64,000 nt of DNA, taken from positions 1 to 64,000 of the forward strand of contig NZ_JAJNCT010000010.1 of assembly GCF_021026195.1 (NCBI RefSeq), written 5' to 3'. Positions within the stretch are counted from its first letter, which is position 1. Every line of letters begins with the position of its first letter. The notes beneath the pieces were generated by a model. The model saw only the letters and a program-made list of their open reading frames with translations, ran no database searches and had not been told where the DNA came from. This stretch comes from Comamonas koreensis (GTDB lineage: Bacteria; Pseudomonadota; Gammaproteobacteria; Burkholderiales; Burkholderiaceae_C). Shown one piece after another: positions 39,719 to 48,888 of the stretch. Made by a program: the position numbers and the translations under genes.

Positions 39719-41836
39719 ATGACAGCAGATACCGCACCCGCCTCCCTTGACCCGGCAGACGCCGCCAACGACGCATTGACGCCTGCAGGCCACAGTGCAG
39801 ACCGGGCAGCGCCCGCGCGCCGTCCCATCCAGGATCTGCCCGATGAGCTGGTTAGCCAGATCGCAGCCGGCGAGGTGGTGGAACGCCCCGCCTCCGTCGT
39901 GCGTGAGCTGGTCGACAATGCACTCGATGCAGGGGCCACCAGCATCACCGTGCGCCTGCTTGCCGGCGGCGTGCGGCTGATCACCGTCGAAGACGATGGC
40001 TGTGGCATTCCGCGCGAGGAGCTGCCGATTGCACTGCGCCGCCACGCTACCAGCAAGATCCGCAACCTGCATGACCTGGAGTCGGTAGCGACCATGGGGT
40101 TCCGGGGCGAGGCCCTGGCTGCCATTGCCTCGGTGTCGGAGATGAGCGTGCTTTCGCGCCCCGCCCAGCAAGAGACCGCCTACCTGCTCGATGCCCGCAG
40201 TGGCGAGCTGCGCCCCGCCGCCCGCAACCCCGGCACGACGATGGAGGTCAAGGAGCTGTTCTTCAGCACGCCTGCGCGGCGCAAGTTCCTGAAGACTGAT
40301 GCCACCGAGCTGGCCCATTGCGTGGAGGCGGTGCGCCGCCATGCGCTCACCCGCCCCGGCGTAGGCTTTGCGATCTGGCACGAGGGCAAGCTGGTGGAGC
40401 AGTGGCGCGCCACTTTGCCGCCCCGCAGCGATGCAGACCAGCCCGACGACGCCGCTTGGCAGCAGCTGGAGCAGCGGGCCATGGACAAGCGCCTGGCCGA
40501 TGTGCTGGGCCCCGATTTTCTTGAGCAGTCGATTGTCGTGAACTACCAGGCCGGCCATGTGCAGGTGCGCGGCCGCGCGGGCCTGCCCGATGCGGCGCGC
40601 TCGCGTGCCGACCAGCAGTTCTGCTATGTCAACGGCCGCTTTGTGCGCGACAAGGTGCTCACCCATGCCGCGCGAGCCGCCTATGAAGATGTGCTGCACG
40701 GCCACCGCCAGCCCGTCTATGCGCTCTACATCAGCCTCGACCCGATGCGGGTCGATGTGAACGTGCACCCGACCAAGATCGAGGTGCGCTTTCGCGATAG
40801 CCGCGAGGTGCACCAGGCGGTGCTGCATGGCGTGGAGAACGCACTGGCTGCCCCACGCGCCCAGCAACTGCTGGATGCGGCAGCCGCCGCACCCACAGCC
40901 GCTGCGGCAGGCCAGCCGACCGCCTTGCCCGGCCAGGCCTATGCGCCCGCACCCCAGGCGCAGACTGCCATGCGCTTTGAGGCCCCACCCCGTGTCAACG
41001 GCCTGCAGGCGTTGCAGCAAACCGCTGCACTCTGGGGCCAGGCTGGCGGCACGGCATCACCCGAAGCGGCGTTGGCAGGCACGCCCACCAGCCCATCGAC
41101 CAACGCCCCCACCAGCATCGATGCCACGCCCTGGCAGGTGCAGGAAGCCAGCCCGCGCTGGAACCCGCAACCCGCTGCTGGCGCGATGGCCGCCGGCGCG
41201 CCGCTGGTGCCCACCCTGCCACCGGAGTCGGCCGACAACCCCTGGCCGCTGGGCCGCGCCGTGGCGCAAATCCATGGCGTCTACATCCTGGCGGAAAACG
41301 CCCAGGGCATGGTCATTGTCGACATGCATGCGGCCCATGAGCGCATCGTCTACGAACGCCTCAAATGCCAGCTCGATGGTGGCGATGCCAATAGCGCCAT
41401 TGCCAGCCAGCCGCTGCTGATCCCCGCGACCTTCTCGGCCACGCCCGAAGAGGTAGCGACCGCCGAAGACCACAGCGAAACCCTGGCCCAGCTGGGCCTG
41501 GAGGTGGTGCCCTTCTCGCCCAAGACCTTGGCCGTGCGCGCCACGCCCACCACCTTGGCGCAGGGCAACCCGGTGGAGCTGGCGCGCAGCGTGCTGGCCG
41601 AGCTGGCGCAGCACGATGCCAGCACGGTCGTGCAACGCGCCCGCAACGAGATCCTGGGGACGATGGCCTGCCACGGCGCCGTGCATGCCAACCGGCAACT
41701 CACCATCGACGAGATGAACGCATTGCTGCGCGATATGGAACACACCGAGCGCTCCGACCAGTGCAACCATGGCCGGCCTACCTGGCGCCAGCTGAGCATG
41801 AAGGAGCTGGACGCGTTGTTCCTGCGCGGCCGCTGA
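39719..41836 (+). CDS. mutL: DNA mismatch repair protein MutL
   Basis: 705 residues. The GHKL ATPase domain (about 35-370) contains ELVDNALDAGAT, DDGCGIPREEL and GFRGEALAAI. A Pro/Ala/Thr-rich linker spans about 385-505. The C-terminal dimerisation domain ends in CNHGRPTW. MutL couples mismatch recognition by MutS to strand removal. The endonuclease motif DQHA(x)2E(x)4E is replaced by DMHAAHERIVYERL, which closely resembles it, so nuclease activity is possible. Confidence 0.95.
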   Translation: MTADTAPASLDPADAANDALTPAGHSADRAAPARRPIQDLPDELVSQIAAGEVVERPASVVRELVDNALDAGATSITVRLLAGGVRLITVEDDGCGIPREELPIALRRHATSKIRNLHDLESVATMGFRGEALAAIASVSEMSVLSRPAQQETAYLLDARSGELRPAARNPGTTMEVKELFFSTPARRKFLKTDATELAHCVEAVRRHALTRPGVGFAIWHEGKLVEQWRATLPPRSDADQPDDAAWQQLEQRAMDKRLADVLGPDFLEQSIVVNYQAGHVQVRGRAGLPDAARSRADQQFCYVNGRFVRDKVLTHAARAAYEDVLHGHRQPVYALYISLDPMRVDVNVHPTKIEVRFRDSREVHQAVLHGVENALAAPRAQQLLDAAAAAPTAAAAGQPTALPGQAYAPAPQAQTAMRFEAPPRVNGLQALQQTAALWGQAGGTASPEAALAGTPTSPSTNAPTSIDATPWQVQEASPRWNPQPAAGAMAAGAPLVPTLPPESADNPWPLGRAVAQIHGVYILAENAQGMVIVDMHAAHERIVYERLKCQLDGGDANSAIASQPLLIPATFSATPEEVATAEDHSETLAQLGLEVVPFSPKTLAVRATPTTLAQGNPVELARSVLAELAQHDASTVVQRARNEILGTMACHGAVHANRQLTIDEMNALLRDMEHTERSDQCNHGRPTWRQLSMKELDALFLRGR

Positions 41837-41861
41837 ACCACAGCGCAGCGCTGCAAACGAC

Positions 41862-41889
41862 AAAAAAGGAAGCCTAGGCTTCCTTTTTT
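41862..41889. terminator. Bidirectional terminator between mutL and emrB
   Basis: A perfect 28-bp palindrome with GGAAGCC/GGCTTCC flanked by A6 and T6 on the two sides. It ends both convergent genes. Confidence 0.92.
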
Positions 41890-41918
41890 CGATTGATGCA
41901 GCGGTATGCAGTGCTGGA

Positions 41919-43487
41919 TCAGTGCGCAGCCGATGCGGCTTCGGATCCACCACCGCCCTGGCCCTTCTTGGGGCCCTTGGCCAGCCAGACCAGCGGGATC
42001 AGCAGCAGGAACAGCATGGACGAGGCCCAGAAAATATCATTGGCCGCCAGCATGAAGGCCTGCTGGTTGACCAGCTGGTCGACCCTGGCCAACGCCTGCT
42101 GCAAGGTCAGCCCGGAGGCCTGCAGGCCTTGCACCACCTGCGCAGTGGGGCCGTCGCCCAGGCTGATGTGCTCGACCAGTTGCGCATGGTGCAAGGTGGC
42201 GCGGCGCTCCCACAAGGTGGTGGCGACCGACGTACCCACCGCACCGGCGGTGATCCGTACAAAGTTGGACAGGCCAGACGCGCTGGGCATTTTCTCGGGC
42301 GGGATGTCGCTCAAGGTGATGGTCATCAGCGGGATGAAAAAGCCCGCCATGGCCGCGCCCTGCACGATGGTCGGGATCATGATCGTCGTCAGGTCCACCT
42401 GGGTGTTGAAGCGCGAGCGCATCCACATCACCAGACCGAACACGATGAACGAGGCCGTCGCATAGCGCCGGGGATCGACCTTGTGGATGGTCTTGCCCAC
42501 CACCGGCGACAGCACCAGCGCCAGCAAACCCACCGGCGCCAGCACCAGGCCGGCATCGGTGGCGGTATAGCCCATGAACTGCTGCAGCCACAACGGCAGC
42601 AGCACCACATTGCCAAAGAACAGGCCATAGCCCACCGAGATGGCCAGGGTGCCCGCCCAGAAATTGCGGTTCTTGAACAGGCGCAGGTCCACCACCGGGT
42701 GCTTGTCGCCCAGCTCCCAGATCAGGAAGTACAACAGGCCAACGACCGCAATCACTGCACAGGCGACCACCATCGGCGACTGGAACCAGTCATGCTCCTT
42801 GCCGATGTCCAGCATGATCTGCATCGCCGAGACCCAGACCACCAGCAGCCCCAGGCCAATCGCATCGATCGGCAAGGCCTTGCGGGCCGAATCCCGGTTG
42901 CGGAAGATCGCCCAGGTGGCGCCCACGGACAGCATGCCGACGGGCACATTGATGTAGAAGATCCACGGCCAGGACATGTTGTCGGTGATCCAGCCACCCA
43001 GCAGGGGGCCCATCACCGGCGCGATCAGGGTGGTCATCGACCAGAAGGCCATCGCCGTGCCCGCCATCGCGCGCGGGTAACTGGCCAGCAGCAGCGACTG
43101 CGACAGCGGAATCATCGGCCCGGCGACAAAACCCTGCAGGATGCGGAACGCGATCAGGGTGGTCATGTTCGGCGCCAGGCCGCAGAGCCACGACGAGATC
43201 ACGAACAAGGTCACGCTGAGCATGAACAGCCGCACCTGGCCAAAGCGCATCGACAGCCAGCCGGTCAGCGGCACCGAGATCGCATTGGCCACCGCAAAGC
43301 TGGTGATCACCCAGGTGCCCTGGTTGGCGCTGACGCCCAGATCACCGGCAATGGCCGGCAGCGACACGTTCGCGATCGACGTGTCCAGCACATTCATGAA
43401 CACCGCAGCCGAGAGCGCCAGGGTGCCGATGAGGCGCGCCGATCCTTCGAGCGGCGGGTGGGGTAACGTGGGATTGGAAGTTGCCAT
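41919..43487 (-). CDS. emrB: EmrB/DHA2-type multidrug exporter
   Basis: 522 residues with about 14 membrane helices, of the MFS DHA2 family. Motif A-like stretch GWLSMRFGQVR lies after the second helix and motif C-like ILQGFVAGPMIPLSQ in the middle. It is the inner-membrane pump of a tripartite efflux system with the EmrA adaptor (43540-44778) and the NodT outer-membrane channel upstream in the same operon. Confidence 0.93.
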   Translation of the reverse strand: MATSNPTLPHPPLEGSARLIGTLALSAAVFMNVLDTSIANVSLPAIAGDLGVSANQGTWVITSFAVANAISVPLTGWLSMRFGQVRLFMLSVTLFVISSWLCGLAPNMTTLIAFRILQGFVAGPMIPLSQSLLLASYPRAMAGTAMAFWSMTTLIAPVMGPLLGGWITDNMSWPWIFYINVPVGMLSVGATWAIFRNRDSARKALPIDAIGLGLLVVWVSAMQIMLDIGKEHDWFQSPMVVACAVIAVVGLLYFLIWELGDKHPVVDLRLFKNRNFWAGTLAISVGYGLFFGNVVLLPLWLQQFMGYTATDAGLVLAPVGLLALVLSPVVGKTIHKVDPRRYATASFIVFGLVMWMRSRFNTQVDLTTIMIPTIVQGAAMAGFFIPLMTITLSDIPPEKMPSASGLSNFVRITAGAVGTSVATTLWERRATLHHAQLVEHISLGDGPTAQVVQGLQASGLTLQQALARVDQLVNQQAFMLAANDIFWASSMLFLLLIPLVWLAKGPKKGQGGGGSEAASAAH

Positions 43488-43539
43488 AACGCATTCTTGG
43501 GCCGCCCGGTGGGCAGGCCCTGGTCAAAACATGGGGCGC

Positions 43540-44778
43540 TTACAGCTTCTTGCCGGCATTGCTGGCGATCACTTGCGCAATCACCGCATCGGCGCCTTCG
43601 TCCTGCACGTCATACACATTGGTCTGCACCAGCGGCTCCTTGCGCGGCACATCGGCCAGCAGCTTGCCGTCCTGGTTCTGGATGTCCACATCCACCAGCA
43701 TCGACAGGCCTACGCGCAGCGGATGCGCTTGCACCTGCTGGGGATCGAGGGCAATGCGCACCGGCACGCGCTGCACCACCTTGATCCAGTTGCCGGTGGC
43801 GTTTTGCGCTGGCAGCAGCGAGAAGGCAGCACCCGTGCCCACACCCAGGCCTTCGACGGTACCGGTGTATTCGATCTTCTTGCCGTAGAGGTCGGCCGTC
43901 ATCTTGACGGGCTGGCCCAGGCGCAGATTGCGCAGCTGGTTTTCCTTGAAGTTGGCCTCGACCCAGAGCTGGTTCATCGGCACCACGGTCATCAGCGGCG
44001 TGCCGGGGGCCACGCGCTGGCCCACCTGCACCGAGCGCTTGCCCACCACGCCGGAGACGGGCGAGACCAGCTCATTGCGCTGCATGGCCAGGTAGGCCTC
44101 GCGCACCTTGGCCGCAGCGGCCTGCACATTGGGGTGGTCGTTCACGCTGATGCCTTCGGTCAGCGACTGGTTGCTGGCCAGCTGCTCGCGGGCCGTGTTG
44201 ACGGCGGCTTGCGAGGCATTGACGGCGGCCTGGGCGGCATCGACCTGGCTTTGCGCATGGCTCAGCTCTTCCTTCGACACCGCGCCATTGCCGGTCAGCG
44301 CCTGGCGGCGCTTGAGGTCGCTCTGCGCACGGACCAGGTCATTCTTGGCCTTGGCCACTTCGGCCTGGCGCTGCGCGATCTGCGCGGTGTAGGAGCCATT
44401 GTTCACATACAGGGTGCGCACCTGGCGCACGGCCTGGGCCAGGTTGGCCTTGGCCTGCTCAAAGGCCACCTTGGCATCGGCCGGGTCCAGGCGCACCAGC
44501 GCCTGGCCTTCCTTCACATAGTCGGTGTCATCGGCCAGGATGGACTGCACGGTGCCGGCGGTCTGCGGTGCGATCTGCACCAGATTGCCCTGCACATAGG
44601 CGTTGTCGGTTTCCTCGAAATGGCTGTTGACCATCCAGTCGTAGATGCCATAGGCGGCGCCCAGCACGACGACGAGGCCGGTCAGGCGCAGCAGCCATTT
44701 TTTGCGGGGCTGGGCAGCGGGTGCCTCAGGGGCAGCAGGCGCAGCGGAGGGAGAAACGGGAGTGTTGTTGTTCGACAT
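43540..44778 (-). CDS. emrA: EmrA/HlyD-type membrane-fusion protein
   Basis: 412 residues. An N-terminal membrane anchor (about 28-48, LLRLTGLVVVLGAAYGIYDW) is followed by the lipoyl half (GNLVQIAPQTAGTV), a long coiled coil (about 100-215) and the beta-barrel domain (RVPVRIALDPQQ). It bridges EmrB to the outer-membrane channel. It starts 80 bases after the channel gene. Confidence 0.93.
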   Translation of the reverse strand: MSNNNTPVSPSAAPAAPEAPAAQPRKKWLLRLTGLVVVLGAAYGIYDWMVNSHFEETDNAYVQGNLVQIAPQTAGTVQSILADDTDYVKEGQALVRLDPADAKVAFEQAKANLAQAVRQVRTLYVNNGSYTAQIAQRQAEVAKAKNDLVRAQSDLKRRQALTGNGAVSKEELSHAQSQVDAAQAAVNASQAAVNTAREQLASNQSLTEGISVNDHPNVQAAAAKVREAYLAMQRNELVSPVSGVVGKRSVQVGQRVAPGTPLMTVVPMNQLWVEANFKENQLRNLRLGQPVKMTADLYGKKIEYTGTVEGLGVGTGAAFSLLPAQNATGNWIKVVQRVPVRIALDPQQVQAHPLRVGLSMLVDVDIQNQDGKLLADVPRKEPLVQTNVYDVQDEGADAVIAQVIASNAGKKL

Positions 44779-44858
44779 GGTGTTGCGTAGCGAGTTATAT
44801 GACGAGAGGCCTGGCCTTCAAGGTCTTGCTTATGTGTGTTGCACGCGGGGTGGGCAGG

Positions 44859-46403
44859 TCAGCTCTTGGCGCTGTCCATCAGGGCGTTGGTCTGGGTGGG
44901 GGAGTTGCTGTCCGGGTTGGCGAGGCTGTCGCTGCTGTCACTGCTGTGGGTCTGCTCCTGGTAGCCGCCACCCAAAGCCTGGGCCAGAGCGGCATTGCTC
45001 GACAGAATGCGCGCCTCGACATCCACCATCTGCTGGCGCTGGATCAGCACATTGGTCTCGGCCGACAGCACATTCAGATAGGTGCCAAGCCCTGCGGCAT
45101 AGCGCTGGTTGGCAATGTCGAGTGCGCTTTGTGCGGCATCGGCGGCGCGGCGCTGCTCGGGCAGCTGCGCATGGGCAGAGCGGGCACTGGCGACCTGGTC
45201 GGCCACATCGTGCACTGCCGTGATCACCGCCTGGTTGTAGCCCTGCACGGCCAGCTCATAGTCGGCCGATTTGCCGCTCAGGTTGGCACGCAGACGGCCC
45301 GAATCAAAGATCGGCAGGCTCAGTGCCGGGCCCACGCCCCATTCGCGCGCACTGCCCTTGGCAAAGTTGTTGAAGCCAATGCTCGACAGACCCAGGAAGG
45401 CGGTCAGGTCGATATCGGGATAGAACTCGGCCTTGGCCTGGCGAATGCCTTGCTCGGCCGCTTCCACGCGCCAGCGCGCGGCCACAATATCGGCCCGGCG
45501 ACCCAGCAGGTTGGACGACAGCTGCACTGGAAAGCGCGGCAGGCTCAGCTGGGCGATGGGCGATGCCACCAGCTCCTGGGCGCGTGCGGGCTGGCCCATC
45601 AAGGCGGCCAGCGCGTTCTGCGCCAGCTGCTTTTGCTCACGCACTTGCAGCAGCTGCACCTTGGCCTGGGGCACACCGCTCTCGCTCTGGCGCACTTCCA
45701 AGGTGGTGTCCAGGCCGGCGTCATAGCGGTCACGCACCAATTGCAGGGTGTGGGCGCGCTGGTCGATGGCGCGCACGGCCACTTCTTCCTGCGCCTGCAG
45801 GCGGGACAGCTGCACATAGGCCAGCACCATATTGCTGGTCAGCAGCACGCGGGCCGCGTCCATGTCTGCCTGGGCCGCGCGGGCCGAGCCCACGGCGGCA
45901 TCCAGCGCTGCGCGGTGCTTGCCAAACAGGTCCAGCGACCAGCTGCCGTTGATGCGCGCCTCGGCCGTGCTGTAGTTGTTGCCGGCCAGCGGCGGCGGAA
46001 CCAAGCCGTTGGCCGGCGCATGGTTGCGCGAGGCATTGGCCTGGCCATTGACCTGCGGGCCCAGGGCCGACTCACTGACCTGCGCCAGCGACCAGGCCTT
46101 GCGAATGCGCGCCTGCGCCGATTGCAGGTTGGGGTTGTCCGCCAGCGCGGTGTCGATCAGGGCGTTGAGCTGGGCATCGCCCAAGCCCTTCCACCACTGC
46201 GCATCAACCGGGGCCACGGTCGCGGCCTGGTCTGCCGCTGAAGGCTCGGTGAGCAAGCCGACAGACTGCGGCGAGCGCAGCTGGGCATGGGTATCGATGC
46301 CGCGCATATCGGCGCATCCGGCGATGAACGTGGTGGCCGCCAGCGCAATGGCTGACAGGGCCAGCCGACGATCGGCGCCCACAAAAGAAAAACTGCTGGT
46401 CAT
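44859..46403 (-). CDS. NodT-family outer-membrane efflux lipoprotein
   Basis: 514 residues, TolC-like channel of the RND/MFS efflux type. The signal peptide has lipobox FIAGC, so it is a lipoprotein. Two repeated coiled-coil hairpins are evident (for example QSAQARIRKAWSLAQVSESA and the QSALDIANQRYAAGLGTYLN region). The start overlaps the MarR gene stop (ATGA). A Ser/Asp-rich tail ends the protein. Confidence 0.92.
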   Translation of the reverse strand: MTSSFSFVGADRRLALSAIALAATTFIAGCADMRGIDTHAQLRSPQSVGLLTEPSAADQAATVAPVDAQWWKGLGDAQLNALIDTALADNPNLQSAQARIRKAWSLAQVSESALGPQVNGQANASRNHAPANGLVPPPLAGNNYSTAEARINGSWSLDLFGKHRAALDAAVGSARAAQADMDAARVLLTSNMVLAYVQLSRLQAQEEVAVRAIDQRAHTLQLVRDRYDAGLDTTLEVRQSESGVPQAKVQLLQVREQKQLAQNALAALMGQPARAQELVASPIAQLSLPRFPVQLSSNLLGRRADIVAARWRVEAAEQGIRQAKAEFYPDIDLTAFLGLSSIGFNNFAKGSAREWGVGPALSLPIFDSGRLRANLSGKSADYELAVQGYNQAVITAVHDVADQVASARSAHAQLPEQRRAADAAQSALDIANQRYAAGLGTYLNVLSAETNVLIQRQQMVDVEARILSSNAALAQALGGGYQEQTHSSDSSDSLANPDSNSPTQTNALMDSAKS

Positions 46404-47026
46404 AGTGCCCTCTCCTTGCCGGGCTGGAGTGCGGTGTTGTCGGAGTTATCGGAGTTGTCAGAGTTATCGGTGGCTTCACTGGCGCAGCCATCCTGGGGCA
46501 GGCACATGTCCACCGACAAGGTGTTGGGCATGGCCTCATAGATGCGGCGCAGGTAACCGTGGAACTGGGTCAATTCATCGGGGGACAAGGGGCTGAGCGC
46601 GGCGCTGTTGACGCCCTTGACGATGTCGGGCACCTGCATCGCAGCGGCCAGGCCCTCATCGGTCAAACGCAGGCTGACCACGCGGCGGTCGTCGGTGGAG
46701 CGCTCGCGCTCGATGATGCCCTTGTCCACCAGGCGGTCGACCAGGCGCGTCATCGCGCCCGGCGTCTGCAGGGTGCGGCGCGCCAGGTCGGCGGAGGTAT
46801 GGGCCTTGCCACTGGCCAGGTGCAGCACAGGAATCCACTGCGCCTGCGTCAGGCCCAGCGGCTCCATGCGGCGGTCCACTTCGGCACGTACCACGGTGGA
46901 GATGATGCGCATCAACCAGCAGGGGAAATCCACGGGCCGAATGGCTTCAATCTCGGGAAAGCCGCCCGCCAGCGCTTCTTGGTCCTCGCCAGCAGACGCG
47001 GTGTTTTCCTGGTGCGAATCGGTCAT
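46400..47026 (-). CDS. MarR-family regulator of the efflux operon
   Basis: 208 residues. The winged helix (about 55-150) contains LTQAQWIPVLHLASG, RRTLQTPGAMTRLVDRLVDK and RSTDDRRVVSLRLT, as in the MarR family. It is the first gene of the operon with NodT, EmrA and EmrB, and palindromic sites lie just upstream (47057-47092). It probably represses the operon and is released by the pump's substrates. Confidence 0.92.
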   Translation of the reverse strand: MTDSHQENTASAGEDQEALAGGFPEIEAIRPVDFPCWLMRIISTVVRAEVDRRMEPLGLTQAQWIPVLHLASGKAHTSADLARRTLQTPGAMTRLVDRLVDKGIIERERSTDDRRVVSLRLTDEGLAAAMQVPDIVKGVNSAALSPLSPDELTQFHGYLRRIYEAMPNTLSVDMCLPQDGCASEATDNSDNSDNSDNTALQPGKERAL

Positions 47027-47056
47027 GCCGCAGGGCCTCTCTGAAATTGTTTACAA

Positions 47057-47092
47057 GGCAATGATTATCCAATCATTCATTGCCTAGGCAAT
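47057..47092. promoter_or_regulatory. Palindromic operators of the marR efflux operon
   Basis: A perfect 14-bp palindrome ATTGCCTAGGCAAT lies at 47079-47092. It overlaps a second inverted repeat, GGCAATGA (47057-47064) with TCATTGCC (47077-47084). The TTGCC/GGCAA arms match known MarR-type sites. They lie 31-66 bases upstream of the MarR start codon. The remaining stretch to gdhA (47108-47410) holds no gene I can support. Confidence 0.75.
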
Positions 47093-47410
47093 TGTTGAAA
47101 AGGCAAAGACCACAATCGGCACACAGATTTGTTGCACTGCAGTGCTCTGGGTGACAGCCGACGTTTGCGTCCCTAGCAGCCCCATTTCAGGGCATGAAAG
47201 GAGGTCTGAGCAGCCGACGCCACCCCCAAAAAGCACCAAAGCAGTGCAATCCACTGACTTATCAGGGTCATCCCATGTGGGTTTTATGCATTAACGCATG
47301 CACATTCGGCATAATGTCGGTTTTCGGCGCGATGGCGCACCATCGCTGTGCACACCTCGGCCTTCGCACAAAACCAGTGCAAGCCGGCTTTAGACCTTGA
47401 AAGTTTGTCC

Positions 47411-48757
47411 ATGCAACACCAATCTCTGGCCCAGTTTCTCGCTTACGTCGAACAGCGCAACCCCGGCCAGCCCGAGTTCTTGCAGGCCGTGACCGAAGTC
47501 ATGGAAAGCCTGTGGCCCTTCATCGAGAAGAACCCCCGCTACGCCCAACAGAGCCTGCTCGAACGCCTGGTGGAACCCGAGCGCGTGGTGAGCTTCCGCG
47601 TCAGCTGGGTGGACGACAAGGGCGTGGTGCAGGTCAACCGTGGCTACCGCATCCAGCACAGCATGGCCATCGGCCCCTACAAGGGCGGTCTGCGCTTTCA
47701 CCCCTCGGTCAACCTGTCGGTGCTCAAGTTCCTGGCGTTTGAGCAGACCTTCAAGAACGCGCTGACCACGTTGCCGATGGGCGGCGGCAAGGGCGGCTCG
47801 GACTTCGACCCCAAGGGCAAGAGCGATGCAGAGGTGATGCGCTTCTGCCAGGCCTTCATCTCCGAACTGTTCCGCCATGTGGGTTCGGACACCGACGTGC
47901 CAGCCGGCGATATCGGCGTGGGCGGCCGTGAAGTGGCCTTCATGGCCGGCATGTACAAGAAGCTGGCCAACCGCGCCGACTGCGTGTTCACCGGCAAGGG
48001 CCTGGCCTTTGGTGGTTCGCTGATCCGCCCTGAAGCCACCGGCTTTGGCACCGTCTACTTTGCGCAGGAAATGCTCAAGACCCGTGGCAAGAGCTTCGAA
48101 GGCCTGACGGTCTCGGTTTCGGGTTCGGGCAATGTGGCCCAATTCGCCATCGACAAGGCCATGGCGCTGGGCGCCAAGGTGGTGTCGGCGTCCGACTCCT
48201 CGGGCACCATCTACGATGCCGCCGGTTTTGACGGCGACAAGCTGGTCAAGCTGATGGACATCAAGAACAAGCAGTACGGCCGCGTAAGCGACTACGCCAA
48301 GCAAGTGCCGGGCGTGGAGTACTACGAAGGCAAGACCCCCTGGTTCATCAAGGCCGATGTGGCCCTGCCCTGCGCCACCCAGAACGAGCTGGAACTGGCC
48401 GATGCCCAGACCCTGATCAAGAACGGCGTGCTCTGCGTGGCCGAAGGCGCCAACATGCCTTGCACCATCGAAGCGGCCAAGGCCTTTGAAAAGGCTGGCG
48501 TGCTCTACGCACCCGGCAAGGCATCGAACGCCGGCGGCGTCGCCACCTCCGGCCTGGAGATGAGCCAGAACGCGCTGCGCCTGAGCTGGCCTGCTGCCGA
48601 AGTCGACCAGCGCCTGTTCGAAATCATGGAAGGCATCCACTCCGCTTGCGTCAAGTACGGCCAGCGCGACGACGGCACCATGAGCTACATCGACGGCGCC
48701 AACATCGCCGGCTTTGTGAAGGTGGCCGACGCCATGCTGGCCCAAGGCGTGTTGTAA
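47411..48757 (+). CDS. gdhA: NADP-specific glutamate dehydrogenase
   Basis: 448 residues, the length of the hexameric NADP enzyme. It makes glutamate from 2-oxoglutarate and ammonia. Substrate-binding motifs are HSMAIGPYKGGLRFHP and the TLPMGGGKGGSDFDPKGK segment (given as PMGGGKGGSDFD). The NADP domain has the GSGNVAQFA fingerprint. The start is ATG 47411; the open frame extends further but the conserved protein begins here. A strong terminator follows. Confidence 0.94.
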   Translation: MQHQSLAQFLAYVEQRNPGQPEFLQAVTEVMESLWPFIEKNPRYAQQSLLERLVEPERVVSFRVSWVDDKGVVQVNRGYRIQHSMAIGPYKGGLRFHPSVNLSVLKFLAFEQTFKNALTTLPMGGGKGGSDFDPKGKSDAEVMRFCQAFISELFRHVGSDTDVPAGDIGVGGREVAFMAGMYKKLANRADCVFTGKGLAFGGSLIRPEATGFGTVYFAQEMLKTRGKSFEGLTVSVSGSGNVAQFAIDKAMALGAKVVSASDSSGTIYDAAGFDGDKLVKLMDIKNKQYGRVSDYAKQVPGVEYYEGKTPWFIKADVALPCATQNELELADAQTLIKNGVLCVAEGANMPCTIEAAKAFEKAGVLYAPGKASNAGGVATSGLEMSQNALRLSWPAAEVDQRLFEIMEGIHSACVKYGQRDDGTMSYIDGANIAGFVKVADAMLAQGVL

Positions 48758-48800
48758 AAACGCCCGGGCATACCGCCCAGCCAGTACAAACTGCACAATG

Positions 48801-48831
48801 CCCCCAGCGTTCAGCGCGCTGGGGGCTTTTT
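48801..48831 (+). terminator. Terminator after gdhA
   Basis: Stem CCCCCAGCG/CGCTGGGGG with a short loop followed by CTTTTT. Confidence 0.85.
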
Positions 48832-48888
48832 GCTGCGCGCCAGAACATTACAACGACACACACAACAACAAGGCATGAGGGGCGGGCC

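Noticed and set aside
41922..47044. Several long plus-strand frames across the efflux operon
   Set aside because: They are antisense to emrB, emrA, nodT and marR, have His/Gln/Arg-rich composition and no ribosome-binding sites.
47194..47400. 68-codon frame upstream of gdhA
   Set aside because: No coding-like composition and no family. It lies in the leader region of gdhA.
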